From: Phallus indusiatus
Taxonomy: Eukaryota > Basidiomycota > Agaricomycetes > Phallales > Phallaceae
Length of the DNA: 64,000 bases
Assembly: GCA_027605045.1 (NCBI GenBank)
Contig: JAQFWX010000026.1
Span: 310,001 to 374,000 of the forward strand
Direction: 5' to 3'
The notes below the pieces were generated by a model. It made no database searches, was not told the DNA's origin, and was given only the letters and a program-made list of their open reading frames with translations. Shown here piece by piece: positions 1-10,748 of this stretch. Each line of letters opens with the position of its first letter. Position 1 is the stretch's first letter. The translations under genes and the position numbers were made by a program.

Positions 1-260
1 TTTTGAAGCAGGCAGTTCGAAGGAATGAATGAAAAGGAAGGGAAAGAGCACCGGCACGCATAATGGAGAAAAAGATAGCAGAAAGAATGGACGGAAATTT
101 AAAAAGAAAAAAAGAATGGAATAAAACAAATAGAGAAAAACACAAAAAAAGAGATGCATAGACATAAATGATAGATACAAGACTTCGTTCTTTAGATGAG
201 ACAATTTCGCTATCGGGACATTAAGTCCACTCAACTCGATTTCATATAAATTCACCTATT

Positions 261-1086
261 TCATCTGCGACGGGTGAAAGCATTGGCAGGAAAAACTCGC
301 GTTTTTCCCCAAGAAAGAGACGATCCCTTGGGATTGCCCTTAGAGGATCCAGTGGAGTTGGTGGACCGAAAAGCCTGCGCGACGACGCTGCGAGGGGGTT
401 TAACGAATTCAAATTCATAGATATCGAACTTGTCACTCTTGGTGCATCCAAAAGTATCAAATACTTTGCGGACCATGGTGCGGCGTCCTTCGATAATATC
501 GGTCGTAAACGAAAACCACGATTTCCTACGGGAAGGTCCGTAGCCAGAACTTCTAGACACCGTGGGGCGAAGCCGGGTAGCGTCTTGAAAAACGTCGGGA
601 TCTCTGAGTTCTGGAGTAGAAAAAACAGATCTCAGGTTCTTCAATGGGGGTATATCCATGGTCGGGTCCACGCCCATGTGAACACGAGCCTTCCGGTTGG
701 CGAGCTTCCTGTCGGTTTGAATAACTGATTTGATAGAGGGAGTTTCTTTCATAGCAGGATTAGAAACATAACCATTTAAGACTGAACTAGGAGGGGCGAC
801 TGTTGGAGCCCGCGTGTTCAGCTACAGGAAGTAGGAAGTCAGTAGAACGTAAAAGACGGCGAATGTAAGCTCCGGGACATACCACTTGTGTAATAGACTG
901 CATCTCCTCTCCGAGGTTCCCATGCTGCACAGGCTGAGAAGCAGATGGGAAGGAGGTGAGCCCACTCATGACGTTGTCGATGCCTGTGTGTTGCACATGC
1001 TGGAAATCAAATGGTCCCGAGATTATTGGAACACGACGTTCTGGGAATTCCGCTTCGGAGGTGCGAGTACACGTGAACAAGCGCAT
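261..1086 (-). CDS. CRIB-domain small GTPase effector (254 aa)
   Basis: Predicted small effector of Cdc42/Rac-type GTPases. Two exons, 1086-883 and 821-261, are joined by a 61-bp intron (donor GTATGT, acceptor CTGTAG); the frame closes to 254 aa. The N-terminus carries a CRIB motif at about residues 21-34, with the pattern I-S-x-P-x-x-F-x-H-x-x-H-x-G seen as ISGPFDFQHVQHTG. The rest is basic and Ser/Pro-rich with no second recognised domain, as in the short CRIB scaffold proteins of mushrooms. The start was chosen because a TATA box lies about 130 bp upstream, followed by a pyrimidine-rich leader. A role in polarity or morphogenesis is inferred from the CRIB motif only. Confidence 0.75.
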
Positions 1087-1216
1087 TGTGAGAGCAAGAA
1101 ATGATAAAGATTCAAGTAGATCGTAGAAAAGGTTTTAAGAGAAAATTGGTGACGGGGCTGTCGAAACTTGGAAAGAGGGGGGGTGTGATGATGAGCTGTG
1201 GCAGGAAGCTACAGGG

Positions 1217-1224
1217 TTTATAAA
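1217..1224 (-). promoter_or_regulatory. TATA box of the CRIB gene
   Basis: TTTATAAA lies about 130 bp upstream of the CRIB gene start and is followed by a CT-rich leader, as expected for a fungal core promoter. Confidence 0.45.
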
Positions 1225-1764
1225 GAGTTCTCGGCCATAGTCGTGGACGCTCTGTTTCGGTGAATTTGACTGCATCGTCCAAACTTTGGTCGAGGGAGGT
1301 GAGGGTGGACAACAGGACCGAGAAATTATGTCATGTACATACGTCGGGACAATGTGAATAGGTCCTTGGACAATTTGTCACACACCTGTCACAGTTACGT
1401 TTACGTGAGCTTGACAGTAGTCTAATTTGTCACCGACTGCGCTATTCTTACTTTTTCTGACTTAAAACATATGTTCTCACTGAACTGTTTACCTAAGTTT
1501 ATTGCCATCTTTCAAGCCTTCTTTCCGTCAGTAGGTTACCTTTCTGATTGATGTTTAACTCATTAAAGAGCCAAATTTCAATGTTCAAAATCCTATGTAC
1601 ACTACTTATCAATAACATGCACTCAGAGTACACGAAAGCAACATCGATCACATATACACGTGTCGTTTTGATACAATAATAACGGTATTACTAACCCGGT
1701 GGGGACAGTCATGAGAGTCGAGACCACTTTGCCCCTGGGCCCTATCGTCAAAGTCGGGAAATAT
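1225..1764. other. intergenic, no gene seen
   Basis: No open frame with recognisable protein content and no splice-supported exons. It separates the 3' end of the DUF1279-like gene from the CRIB gene promoter, both on the minus strand. Confidence 0.6.
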
Positions 1765-2407
1765 CTAGACTTTCTTTCTAGTCCATCGACTGAAAATTAC
1801 TCGTCTGAAAGGGTCGACAAAGGTCCTAGAAAAGACAGGAGCGAGGTATAATGAAAGTCCGATGCGGGCAGGGAGCAAAGCCTTGAATGATGTATATACT
1901 TAATAAGAAAATACACACTTTACCCAACGAATCTCTGACTTGTCATACCTTCGTTACGCCATAAGCAAATACTGCATTGGCAACGTCCCCAACTACACTG
2001 TTTGAAGCCTGCTCGGTAGTATTCATCTCGCTTTCCGATCCCTTAATCGTCTTGGGATACCCAAAAATTCCATAACGCCGGCCAACTCTACCAGTCCACT
2101 GTTCGCCTTCATCTATCCACTTTCTACCCTTCTCTCTGAGCCAAGCATCATTATCCCGCTCGCCCTCTGATATCTCTTTCCTAACAAAATTGACAGCGTG
2201 CTCCCCGACGCCGAAAGTGCGAGCCAGAAAAAATACAGATACAAGGGGCGCAATTGCCGTTAATTCGTGGAGAATGGCGAATGAGACAGCTAATGAAGAT
2301 AATGGAGTTCGAGTTCGAGACGAGATTGCCTCCAACGCCGCTTTGTATGGCGCAAGTCGACCACGTTGCGTCGACATTTGTTTAGCGCACACAACTGGCG
2401 TCCACAA
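1765..2407 (-). CDS. DUF1279/FAM210-like mitochondrial membrane protein (191 aa)
   Basis: Exons 2407-1949 and 1881-1765 flank a 67-bp intron with donor GTATGA. After splicing the C-terminus reads through a K-A-L-L-P-A-R-I-G motif and a hydrophobic stretch to a basic end, matching my memory of the DUF1279/FAM210 C-terminal pattern (K-x-L-x-P-x-R). A hydrophobic segment at about residues 40-70 would be the conserved membrane helix. FAM210-type proteins sit in the inner mitochondrial membrane; here the localisation is inferred. The N-terminal ATG could instead be the second Met, ten codons on. The gene diverges from the methyltransferase gene 74 bp away, so both probably share a promoter. Confidence 0.6.
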
Positions 2408-2481
2408 CGACTGGGTTAGTCAGCTCTCTCCCTTTTTTTCGCCCAATCGTAGACGGTAGTTTCCCTTCGTTCGAGGAAGAT
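2408..2481. promoter_or_regulatory. bidirectional intergenic promoter
   Basis: Only 74 bp separate the start codons of the divergent DUF1279-like and phospholipid methyltransferase genes, so the core promoters or leaders must overlap. It contains a pyrimidine-rich stretch; no clear TATA box was seen. Confidence 0.5.
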
Positions 2482-3224
2482 ATGGACCATCTGAAGATTT
2501 TTGATTTAATCGATCTAAATCAGACTTCTTTATACATTTCGTTGGCAGCAATCGCCTTTAATCCTACCTGGTGGAATATTGTGGCTCGTAACGGTGACGT
2601 ACCACTTATTATCGCTTTTTTCTTGTCAAACCATACCACTAAACCAGAGCAATAGAATACAGGAATAAGACTATCACACGTGTTTTGGGAGGGAACGCAC
2701 GACTAGGCTGTTATTTCTTGGCTGTGGCAATTTTTACACTGGGGATTGTGCGGGACACACTGTACGTCTTCCCCCTTTTAGCCTTTAATCAAACCAAAGG
2801 CTCAGCCATCTTACACAGCTTTGAAAGAGCACTACGAGACCAACCCACTTATCCCATTCTTCCATCACCGCTTAACATTTATGTACCCGTAGCTCTTCTT
2901 GTCACCGGACAAGTATTGGTATTATCTTCCACGTGGGCTCTTGGCATTACAGGAACATTCTTGGGCGATTATTTTGGTATCCTAATGGAGAAAAGAGTGG
3001 AAGGATTTCCTTTCAACATTGTTGAAAACCCAATGTACATCGGCTCAACACTCTGTTTCATCGGTGGCTCTCTATGGTGCGGTCACAAATTAATATTCTT
3101 GTTTGCTTGCAGAAGTGACCCCTAACTTTTATTTGATAGGGTTGAAAAACCTGCAGGGCTGGTAGTGTCGCTGTTTATCTATCTCGTCTACCTTATTGCA
3201 TTACGATTTGAAGGGTTAGGTTGA
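2482..3224 (+). CDS. phospholipid methyltransferase, PEMT/Opi3 type (205 aa)
   Basis: Integral ER enzyme predicted to methylate phosphatidyl-N-methylethanolamine with S-adenosylmethionine to make phosphatidylcholine. Exons 2482-2593, 2656-3076 and 3140-3224 splice in frame to 205 aa, the usual length of Opi3/PEMT proteins. Visible family features are the N-terminal NPxWWNIVARNEYR segment, four to five hydrophobic helices, the AdoMet-binding region with FNIVENPMYIGST, and a C-terminal FEG end. The first intron splits a Glu codon exactly as needed to restore the conserved NEYRNKT motif. It diverges from the DUF1279-like gene. Confidence 0.88.
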
Positions 3225-4931
3225 TTATATCCGTGTTAGTTTGACTGTACTCATACATCTCAAAACAGACCTTTTACGACCATGATATACTCTACAAATG
3301 CAAGATCTTCGGCAAAATCCAAAAAGGAGTTATGAGCGTCATCACACCACGTACGCTTTAAAAGCATACGCTGTGCTCCGAGTGCAGGTTCTGCTTCAAC
3401 GCAGGCCTTTTTATGTTCCATGATTAGATGTAGACTAATGTAGGAATCGCGGTTTAATAGACCTTTCCCTCATACCTTTTCTTGAACTATACGTGCGTTT
3501 TTACCGCCACCCCAGCCCTCGATGTGTGAAATCACTCTACGTAGATTGTAAACACTCGATCTGATGGATACCAGAGACTCAACATGACCCTCGACTCCAA
3601 AAAACGACGTCGACACACCATACTACATGTACAAGTTTAAGCTTGGTGATATCAGAGCTGACAGATCCCTACTATTTTGATGAAACCTGTGGGTCTTTGT
3701 GTGATCTAAATCCCCGCTTTCAAACAGGAAAATCCTCTCAGTCAGGACTCAGATCATGAGCCCCTCACTATCCCAAGATCTCGTCACAAAGAGCGGTACA
3801 CATATGTAATCTATCCATATGTCTTTATGACACTCGAGGCTATCGACGAATCAAATGGCTTAGTTGGCAGCTTGAAGCTTAGCCTGGTTCAATTCAAGTT
3901 CAATTTGTAGTCTAGGAACAAGGAACAAACCCCGGGGCGTGACTCCACGTGATGTCACGTCCTCACTGTTGTCCTTTTACCCAACTTCTACCTCGTCTTT
4001 GCCTCGTCTTACCCTCTGGTACCGGAACGAGCGGCCATTCTGTCACAAATTAAGCTACATAATTTAGCATGAGACTTCGGACTACCGGATCACACCAGAT
4101 CACGCCTGACGAAACTACCACCAGGCTTAGGTCGCAAATAATGGCTAGGTAATTGGGCACGCAAAGAGGGGGGAAGGGGCTGTTTAATTTAAAGGAACCG
4201 CCTTGGAAAACATTAAGGTATGGCATATTACGCTTTGCCCGTTTTTGTACGGTAAATGCAGTGATATCCATATGCATGCACAGAGGGTTTACTTGGCGGC
4301 GCCACTTGCATCCGGGCGACTGGTTAACCACATCAACAGATCAACGGAAGTTTGATATTGAATTCGTAACCCAATCAAAGGATTTGAGTTGAACGGTCAT
4401 TCAACAAGCGCTCTGTGCCTTTTATGCCCGAGTCACGAAGTCGGTCATTCTCTCCCGGAACCGGAACCTATGAAATCAATCGGGATGGTCGTATGTATGA
4501 TGCGTACTCCTACATCCAAAGTGTACGCACACAGCAAACCTGTACTTTCCGCTCATATTGGCTCGACTTCAGAATGTTGTAGGCACTAACCATAGGAAGG
4601 ATCTATTCATAATTGACAGCTCTCTCATCAAAATATCTTGATATCCGGTATTCATTTATCACTTCCGTGATACAACACCGCGCTTCCCCGAGGACGGGAA
4701 TTTGACAAGGAGATGATATTATTCGTCCTCACTTTTTCGATATCCTTGTCTTTCCATTTGATAGGGGTTGGCTATAGAAACAAACATACGTGCCATCCGG
4801 CGCCGGGTCCGGTATCTGCTTTATACTTTCATTGCCATTGGACTGCCCACATGGTCCTGCCGTTCTGCTAAACGATCCTAGCCTGTTTAGAAAATTAAAT
4901 CCCGAAAAGAAGAAATGCAATAGAAACACGG
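3225..4931. other. long intergenic stretch, no gene recognised
   Basis: Several short open frames up to 93 codons are present but none shows a known motif or splice-supported continuation. A CACGTG box lies near 3946. The last few hundred bases should hold the regulatory region of the manganese peroxidase gene; I did not find a perfect metal-response element (TGCRCNC). Confidence 0.5.
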
Positions 4932-4940
4932 ATATATAAA
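4932..4940 (+). promoter_or_regulatory. TATA box of manganese peroxidase gene
   Basis: ATATATAAA lies about 80 bp upstream of the peroxidase ATG, the usual position in secreted fungal peroxidase genes. Confidence 0.5.
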
Positions 4941-5018
4941 CTAATGTTTATGCTGTCAGTCAGTCATCCTCCAGTACTCGGTTCGAGTTGAATACCTCAC
5001 TAACTCTCATTCAAAGTG

Positions 5019-6473
5019 ATGGCCGTCAAATTGTCTCTTGCTTTTATCTCGCTATTGACAGTTGTCAACGCAATTCCCTCAAGCTTACACCGTGTTACCT
5101 GTCCCGATGGCAATAAGGCCAGCAACGAAGCTTGCTGCCCGTTTTTTGCTCTCCGTGATGATCTTCAAGCTAACTTGTACGTTTGAATCCTGTCTTCGTG
5201 TTGTCCTGTTTTAAAGTTATGTATTTGCTCAGCTTTTCAAACGAGTGCGGCGAGGACACTCACGAGGCCCTGCGCCTCGTCTTCCGTAAGAACTTCTATC
5301 ATATAATAATCGCAAAGATCTTCTCAGCTTTAAACAGACGACTCTATCTCTTTCTCCAAGAAACTGACTCAGGAAGGTCAATGGGGAGGCGGAGGTGCCG
5401 ATGGTTCCGTCCTCGTCTTCCCGGATGTCGAACCAAACTTCCCAGCCAACCTCGGCATTTCTGACGCTGTTGAAGGTCTTCTTCCATTCCTACAAAATCA
5501 CACCAAAGTCAGTGCCGCCGACTTGGTTCAGTTTGCAAGCAGTGTCGGCATCACGAACTGTCCTGGAGCTCCTCAACTGCATTTCCTAGCCGGTCGTAAG
5601 AACGCGACCGCACCCGCTCCCATCGGTCTCATCCCTGAACCTCAGGACAATGTAACTTCCATTTTGGCACGGTTTGCGGATGGCGGAGACTTTACGTCTG
5701 ACGAAGTTGTTGCACTACTCGCTTCTCATACTATCGCTCGTGCCGACCATGTTGATCCGAATTTGACTGCTGTTCCCTTTGATTCTACCCCGTTCACTTT
5801 CGATACCCAAATTTTCGTCGAAGTATTGCTTAAAGGTATCGGCGTTCCAGGTTCTTCCGGAAATGTAGGCGAGGTGGATTCACCATTGCCCATGGGTGAA
5901 GGCAAGAATGTCGGTGAACTGCGTCTTCAATCTGATTTCGCCCTTGCTCGTGACCCCAGAACGTAAGTCCAACATCACGTGTTAAATTTTCATTTTATCA
6001 ATCAAATCCATCCAAAATTTGAAATAATATAGTGCATGCAAGTGGCAAGGATTTGTCAACGAACAGGAGAAAATGATGTCTGAATTCAAAGACGCCATGC
6101 TCAAACTTTCCCTTATCGGTCAAGACAGGAACAAGTTAATCGATTGCTCTGAAGTTATCCCCACCCCACGTCCACCAGCCACTCCTCACGCATTGTAAGT
6201 ACTTAGCTGATCTTAATCGGAGTAAATTTATCGCTAATTTTTTTTTTTTCAGCCTTCCCGCTACCAAGACTCGCGCCGATATTCAACAGGCTTGCATTGC
6301 CTCCCCATTCCCCAAGCTCAAGACCCTTCCTGGTGCAACTCAAACTATCATTCCGTATGTATCCATATTGTTTATCTCGACCAAAAAGCCTTATTCATAA
6401 TCTTTACAGGCACTGCATTGCCACTGACACTGCTTGTTTGGCGGCTGAATCTGGCGGGGACGATGGCTCTTAG
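5019..6473 (+). CDS. mnp: class II manganese peroxidase (387 aa)
   Basis: Secreted heme peroxidase that oxidises Mn2+ to Mn3+ in lignin attack. Six exons (5019-5176, 5233-5285, 5338-5962, 6033-6194, 6253-6354, 6410-6473) close to 387 aa. A signal peptide ends near residue 18. Visible catalytic residues are distal Arg67 and His71 (RLVFHDS), proximal His201 ([11 protein letters not shown]), and the Mn-binding triad Glu60, Glu64 and Asp207. The position of the exposed catalytic Trp of lignin and versatile peroxidases is Ala196, so this is a Mn-dependent enzyme without that site. The short C-terminal tail after the last conserved Cys fits a short-type MnP. Cysteines and the GGGGADGS calcium-site region are conserved. 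No break is seen. Confidence 0.93.
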
Positions 6474-7697
6474 AGAATGCGATTTCTATAAATGGTTATT
6501 AATATTTAAAGACTCCTTTGATTGTATATGTGTGCTATATAAAAGCTAGGGTTAACCTTGATATATATTCTTTTGTTGCTAACATGAAGTTTGCTCCTGA
6601 AAAAAACTATTCAATCGCAGGGTTATTTTGTCCCAGTTGTCAAGTCATACTAGTAAAGTCTTCCTCGGTCTACTCGGCCAGCCGAACGTGACCTTCTCCA
6701 CAATGTTGACATTGATGGAATCGCAGTTTTCGTGGCGAGGGGAGTAACGGCCAGTGGATCCATCGGTGATGTTTTCCTCCGAGCTTTGATAGACTACCAT
6801 GAAAAAAATAACAAGAAGCAGGAGTGTTCAGAGCCCGTACGGTGCATTGAACGCCGTATTAGGTAAAATCCGGCGTTATCGGCCCTAGTAATTGAATCGA
6901 TTGTGGTCACTACCTTTTCTCCAGATTGTCTTCTAAAAGCAAAAATGCTGTGTCAAATAGAGCAGTCAAATATTTTCGAAACATCACAGCCCAAACCACA
7001 GCGCAAATCGCTGAAATTCGAACCCGGCTTCTCATTTGCTCCTCCTTTTTTTTATCTAGGCCGGCACAGCTTGTTATATGATAGAGCTCCTGGTCCAAAA
7101 GGTTGAATCTCAGGAAGTAAAATCTAAGTTTCATTTGAAGATTTGGATAGTAAGGCGAAAAACGAACCTAGAAAGAGCAGATTCCTTTTTTGTTCGTGCC
7201 GTATGGGAAACAATAAGGTGGGAAGTCAACGTAACGCGTTATAACGGGGACTGTCACCGATCCTGTCACATGCGCGGCTTTGCCAATACCGGCGATGAAA
7301 ACATGTCGCACATCACAAGGACTGGCTTTGCTACTTACCGTTTTGATCAAACAATAATCGCATCGTGATTCAGATAGGCTATGATCTCCTGTAAATTCTC
7401 GGTTCCGAAAGTTTCCAACGAAGATTGGTCAATGATAAGGATTGACAATTGTAGCCTGGCAGATGGCAGATAGCCCTTGAACTTGTCGCTGAATTCACGC
7501 GTCAAAATAAATAAAAGTAGGTCATTGGAATACATGTCTCAAATTACTCCAGAAGTTACAGTGTTTATAAATTACAGAATAACATAATTGAACGAAGATT
7601 ATGCCAGAACAAAACACAACGGATGGAACCCGAAGGAACCATCAAACCGAACTCGAAAAGGGTTAGGGGGGTGAGTGCGCGTGTTCATTCTGAAATC
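6474..7697. other. intergenic, no gene seen
   Basis: AT-rich sequence downstream of the peroxidase. Open frames of 60-96 codons overlap each other on both strands and none has a recognisable motif. Confidence 0.5.
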
Positions 7698-7869
7698 TCT
7701 AAGTCAGGAATAACACAAGCCTTACAGAATTTGGAACGTACCAAGCGATAACACAGCCGCTTGGGCCACCAGAGACGGGGGTATCATCGTTCTTGGTGAG
7801 ATCCTCGTCGGGTTTGTCTTGCTTGTCTTTGGAGACGAGAGCGAATAAGAGTTCCAAGTAAGAGTCCAT
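7698..7869 (-). CDS. mating pheromone precursor, CaaX type (42 aa)
   Basis: Small precursor of a farnesylated mushroom pheromone. It begins MDSYLELLF, like many agaric precursors (MDSF or MDxF starts), and ends in the prenylation box Cys-Val-Ile-Ala. As raw DNA the frame runs past CVIA with TGG, but a donor GTACGT sits right after TG and an acceptor TTAG 43 bp on is followed by A. Splicing 7869-7742 to 7698 therefore gives TGA directly after the Ala codon. A TATA box 80 bp upstream of this ATG makes the in-frame ATG at 7938 (only 11 bp from the TATA) unlikely. A plausible cleavage site lies at K26-N27, giving a mature peptide of about 12 residues ending in Gly-Cys. No STE3 receptor gene is seen in the window. 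Confidence 0.7.
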
Positions 7870-7948
7870 GAATATAGATTGAGAGTGATTAGGTTTCGAG
7901 TTGAAGTTCGAAAGTTGGGTGGGGTCTCCTCGACTCATTTTTCGCGGT

Positions 7949-7958
7949 CTTTTATATC
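7949..7958 (-). promoter_or_regulatory. TATA box of pheromone gene
   Basis: GATATAAAAG on the minus strand lies 80 bp upstream of the pheromone ATG at 7869 and decides between this ATG and the one at 7938. Confidence 0.55.
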
Positions 7959-10700
7959 GCGCGGAGCACCCCGACCCAAAATGGGTTTCGAGGCTTTCAC
8001 TCTTTGTCTTTTCTCAGAATGGAAGATATAGGGCTGCAAATTCGGACGAAGTGAGACTTGCATTGTTCTGTGAAATAAGTTGATCGAGACCATCGGGAAT
8101 GTCTGACAGGTATTACTCGGAATGAGATGTACAATAGACCACTATCCGTTTATACTCGCCGTTCCTGGCATATCAACGCTTTTTGGAGTCAACTTTTGTA
8201 CATGCGCTTCGGGGTATGTTCGGTTCGCGTCTATTTTCTAAATTCATGTCTCACATCGGCCTCTGAGTCCGTGTCTTTTTGCTAATTTCGTCAACATGAT
8301 CACCGCTCAAAGAAAACAAAAAGAAACTCGCATCCATAAATGGATATATCATCTCCATCAACATAGACATACTGATTTTCCAGTTCCGGACTGACAATCT
8401 CGGGCATAGACTATAATTCGTACGTGGGTGCTTCATTGAAGTGCCAGCCGTCATTTCGCAACAAGAACACGAGAGGATAGGACGTTACAAGGTCTCAAAT
8501 TTTGAGATAACCTCATAGTTCCATACGAAAAGACAACATCATCCTTCAACGTTTCTAACGACTGAGAGGGGTCATGTTGACAGCTCGGTGTTCTCAGTCC
8601 CCAAGTCCGGTCTACTCTATTAGCCTACGATATTTGATAACCGTCAAAATTCCTATTCTTACCCAAAAAGAGGCAATATGTATTTACGTCCCGCCTTCCG
8701 ATTGGTTGTTAGGAAATTTAGCTCCGCTTCTATATGAGGCGAATGACGGACGAATTTGTTTTCGGGATGTGTGTCTTACATGACCATAGAAGCTCAGTCC
8801 AACAATATATTGATTATCAGGGTGTACCAATTGAAAAGAATTTGAATTATAGATGAAATATTTGAACTCCGGATTATATATATATTAAGAACAAACTAAG
8901 AACAATTTGAAAAAACTTGTGAAGGTTCAGGAGGTGTCTAACACTCATTTAGCGGGAACTTCCTCAGAATCAGTTTTTGAGTTAGACTAGTCTAGTTCAG
9001 GTCCAAGCTGCTTCCGCGCTTCATTTGAATTTCAGAATTAGAAACTTTTTCCCCGCCAGCGAGCCGTGGACTTGCACGATAATTCTGATCTGACTAGCAT
9101 AAATATAAATATCCTAGTGAGTCAAGATTATGGTATGAAGTCTGAAATGGAAGCAAAATTTAGAATAGAAATTTCAAATTTATGGAAATAGAACTGCCGA
9201 AGAGATAAAGTGGGTTCCAGCCCATGTGAGGCAAACATCGTATGAACTTGTTTATTAGCTTGATGAAACTCATTATTTTAAGAACGGTTAGGATATCCAT
9301 TACATATGAAGTCAAATTCAACAGCACGACACCCTTCGGGCTTAATGATTCCTTTCCTGTATTAGACGCATAATTATACGCTGTATTAAGAAAGTGATTT
9401 CCCGTCTAAGACAAATTGTCAGCGGCCAGCAACTATACAGGCAGGGAGCAACTTTATTAATAGAGCAAATTGAAGACTGATCAAGTCGGTATACGGGCAG
9501 GTGTCCGGGCCTAGTATGCAAGTCTTTACAACTGGATCTTTCAAATTGTGCGCTTTTTTTTTTGACATACTCTTCTACATGAATTAATCGGTGCAAGGGT
9601 ATTAGAGTTCATTATGGATCCGAGGCCATATTGGGGGTTGAGGCTGGGCGTTACAAGAAAAGACAGGGCTTTCCGCTTTACTGTCATACTGAACATGAAC
9701 GCCGACAGTGCCGCGTCGCATCCTCTTTAAAAAGCTTACCCCATTGATTTTAAGCTAGTCATAGATTTTCTAAGCAGGTAAACTTTAGCCAGAAGCTTTC
9801 TAACTTTCGTTTTGCCGCCATCGTTGCTTATCAGACTTGAGACACATTCTGTTTCCGACTGGCAGTCCACCTGAATTACTTGCCTTTTTCTTCTTCTATC
9901 TCTGTTGACATATGTTCCTGAGAATTCATTATTTGTCTGGTACCGGACAACGATTCCAACATTCATTTCGCTACTGGGTGCCGTCCTTTCGAAAATTCAT
10001 TTCACCTGGTTCTACAATTTTGTAGAGCGTGAGGCTGTTCATACATTTAGAGTAAATTCCCAAGACAATTTTTATGTAGGTGGGAACTTCGATATTACTC
10101 GATAGCATGCACCGCTTATTTCTTCCCCTTCCCCTTGCCCATGTGGCGCGAGCGGCCGTGTTTATCTGAATTAGGCTTAGTCAACCGATTCAATTGGCAG
10201 ATTTACATTCTAGTGTACTTCTAAAAACCATAATGATGTGATTTATGACTGTCAAAATCCGTTGATGGTCTATTCAGATTCATCACAGGGCATGAGGGAA
10301 GAACGTCGTCCGCGCCCACTCGGAAAAAGGCCATATTTCTCCAAAATTTATTTTAGGTCCTGAGAGTAGAAATTTACAAGGCCAAGAGCCACCCTCGAAG
10401 CTCGAGGGCCAAATTACCAGAGCTATGATGCAATTCAAATCAAATCAGATAAACGTTCTACTATCTGATAAGCAGCTGATTATGCAACCGCAGTCGGCTG
10501 AGTGGGAAATCACTTTCCGAATCGGGGAATTTTCCTTAGCGCTCGGCGGACAGTTGCATTCCGGCCAACCGCTTCTCCTTGGCTTCTCCATGCCCTAAAA
10601 AAAAAAATCTGATAAGATGTGTGTGTGCCTAGGGGAATAGAAAAATACGAGCTCTTTCTCCCCCCTGCCCGCCTCGAGCACCCTTTCCAACTTGGTTTTG
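7959..10700. other. 2.7-kb gene-poor stretch
   Basis: No recognisable protein. Open frames are at most 84 codons, without motifs or consistent splice sites. I looked here for a seven-helix STE3 receptor and for further CaaX precursors next to the pheromone gene and found none. A TATA-like GCATAAAAAAC near 10699 belongs to the following transporter gene. Confidence 0.45.
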
Positions 10701-10748
10701 CATAAAAAACAGGGTATTAGTCGAGCTCGTATCTTCTCATCGCCAACT

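Noticed and set aside
1112..1312. 66-aa frame upstream of the CRIB gene as an extra 5' exon
   Set aside because: It spans a TATA box and a pyrimidine-rich leader, and no splice pair joins it in frame to the CRIB exon.
7699..7938. 79-aa reading of the pheromone locus starting at 7938
   Set aside because: The ATG is only 11 bp from the TATA box and the frame runs past the CVIA box; the 42-aa spliced form fits the family.
7698..10700. A complete B mating-type locus
   Set aside because: Only one pheromone precursor was found and no STE3-type seven-helix receptor is visible in the window.
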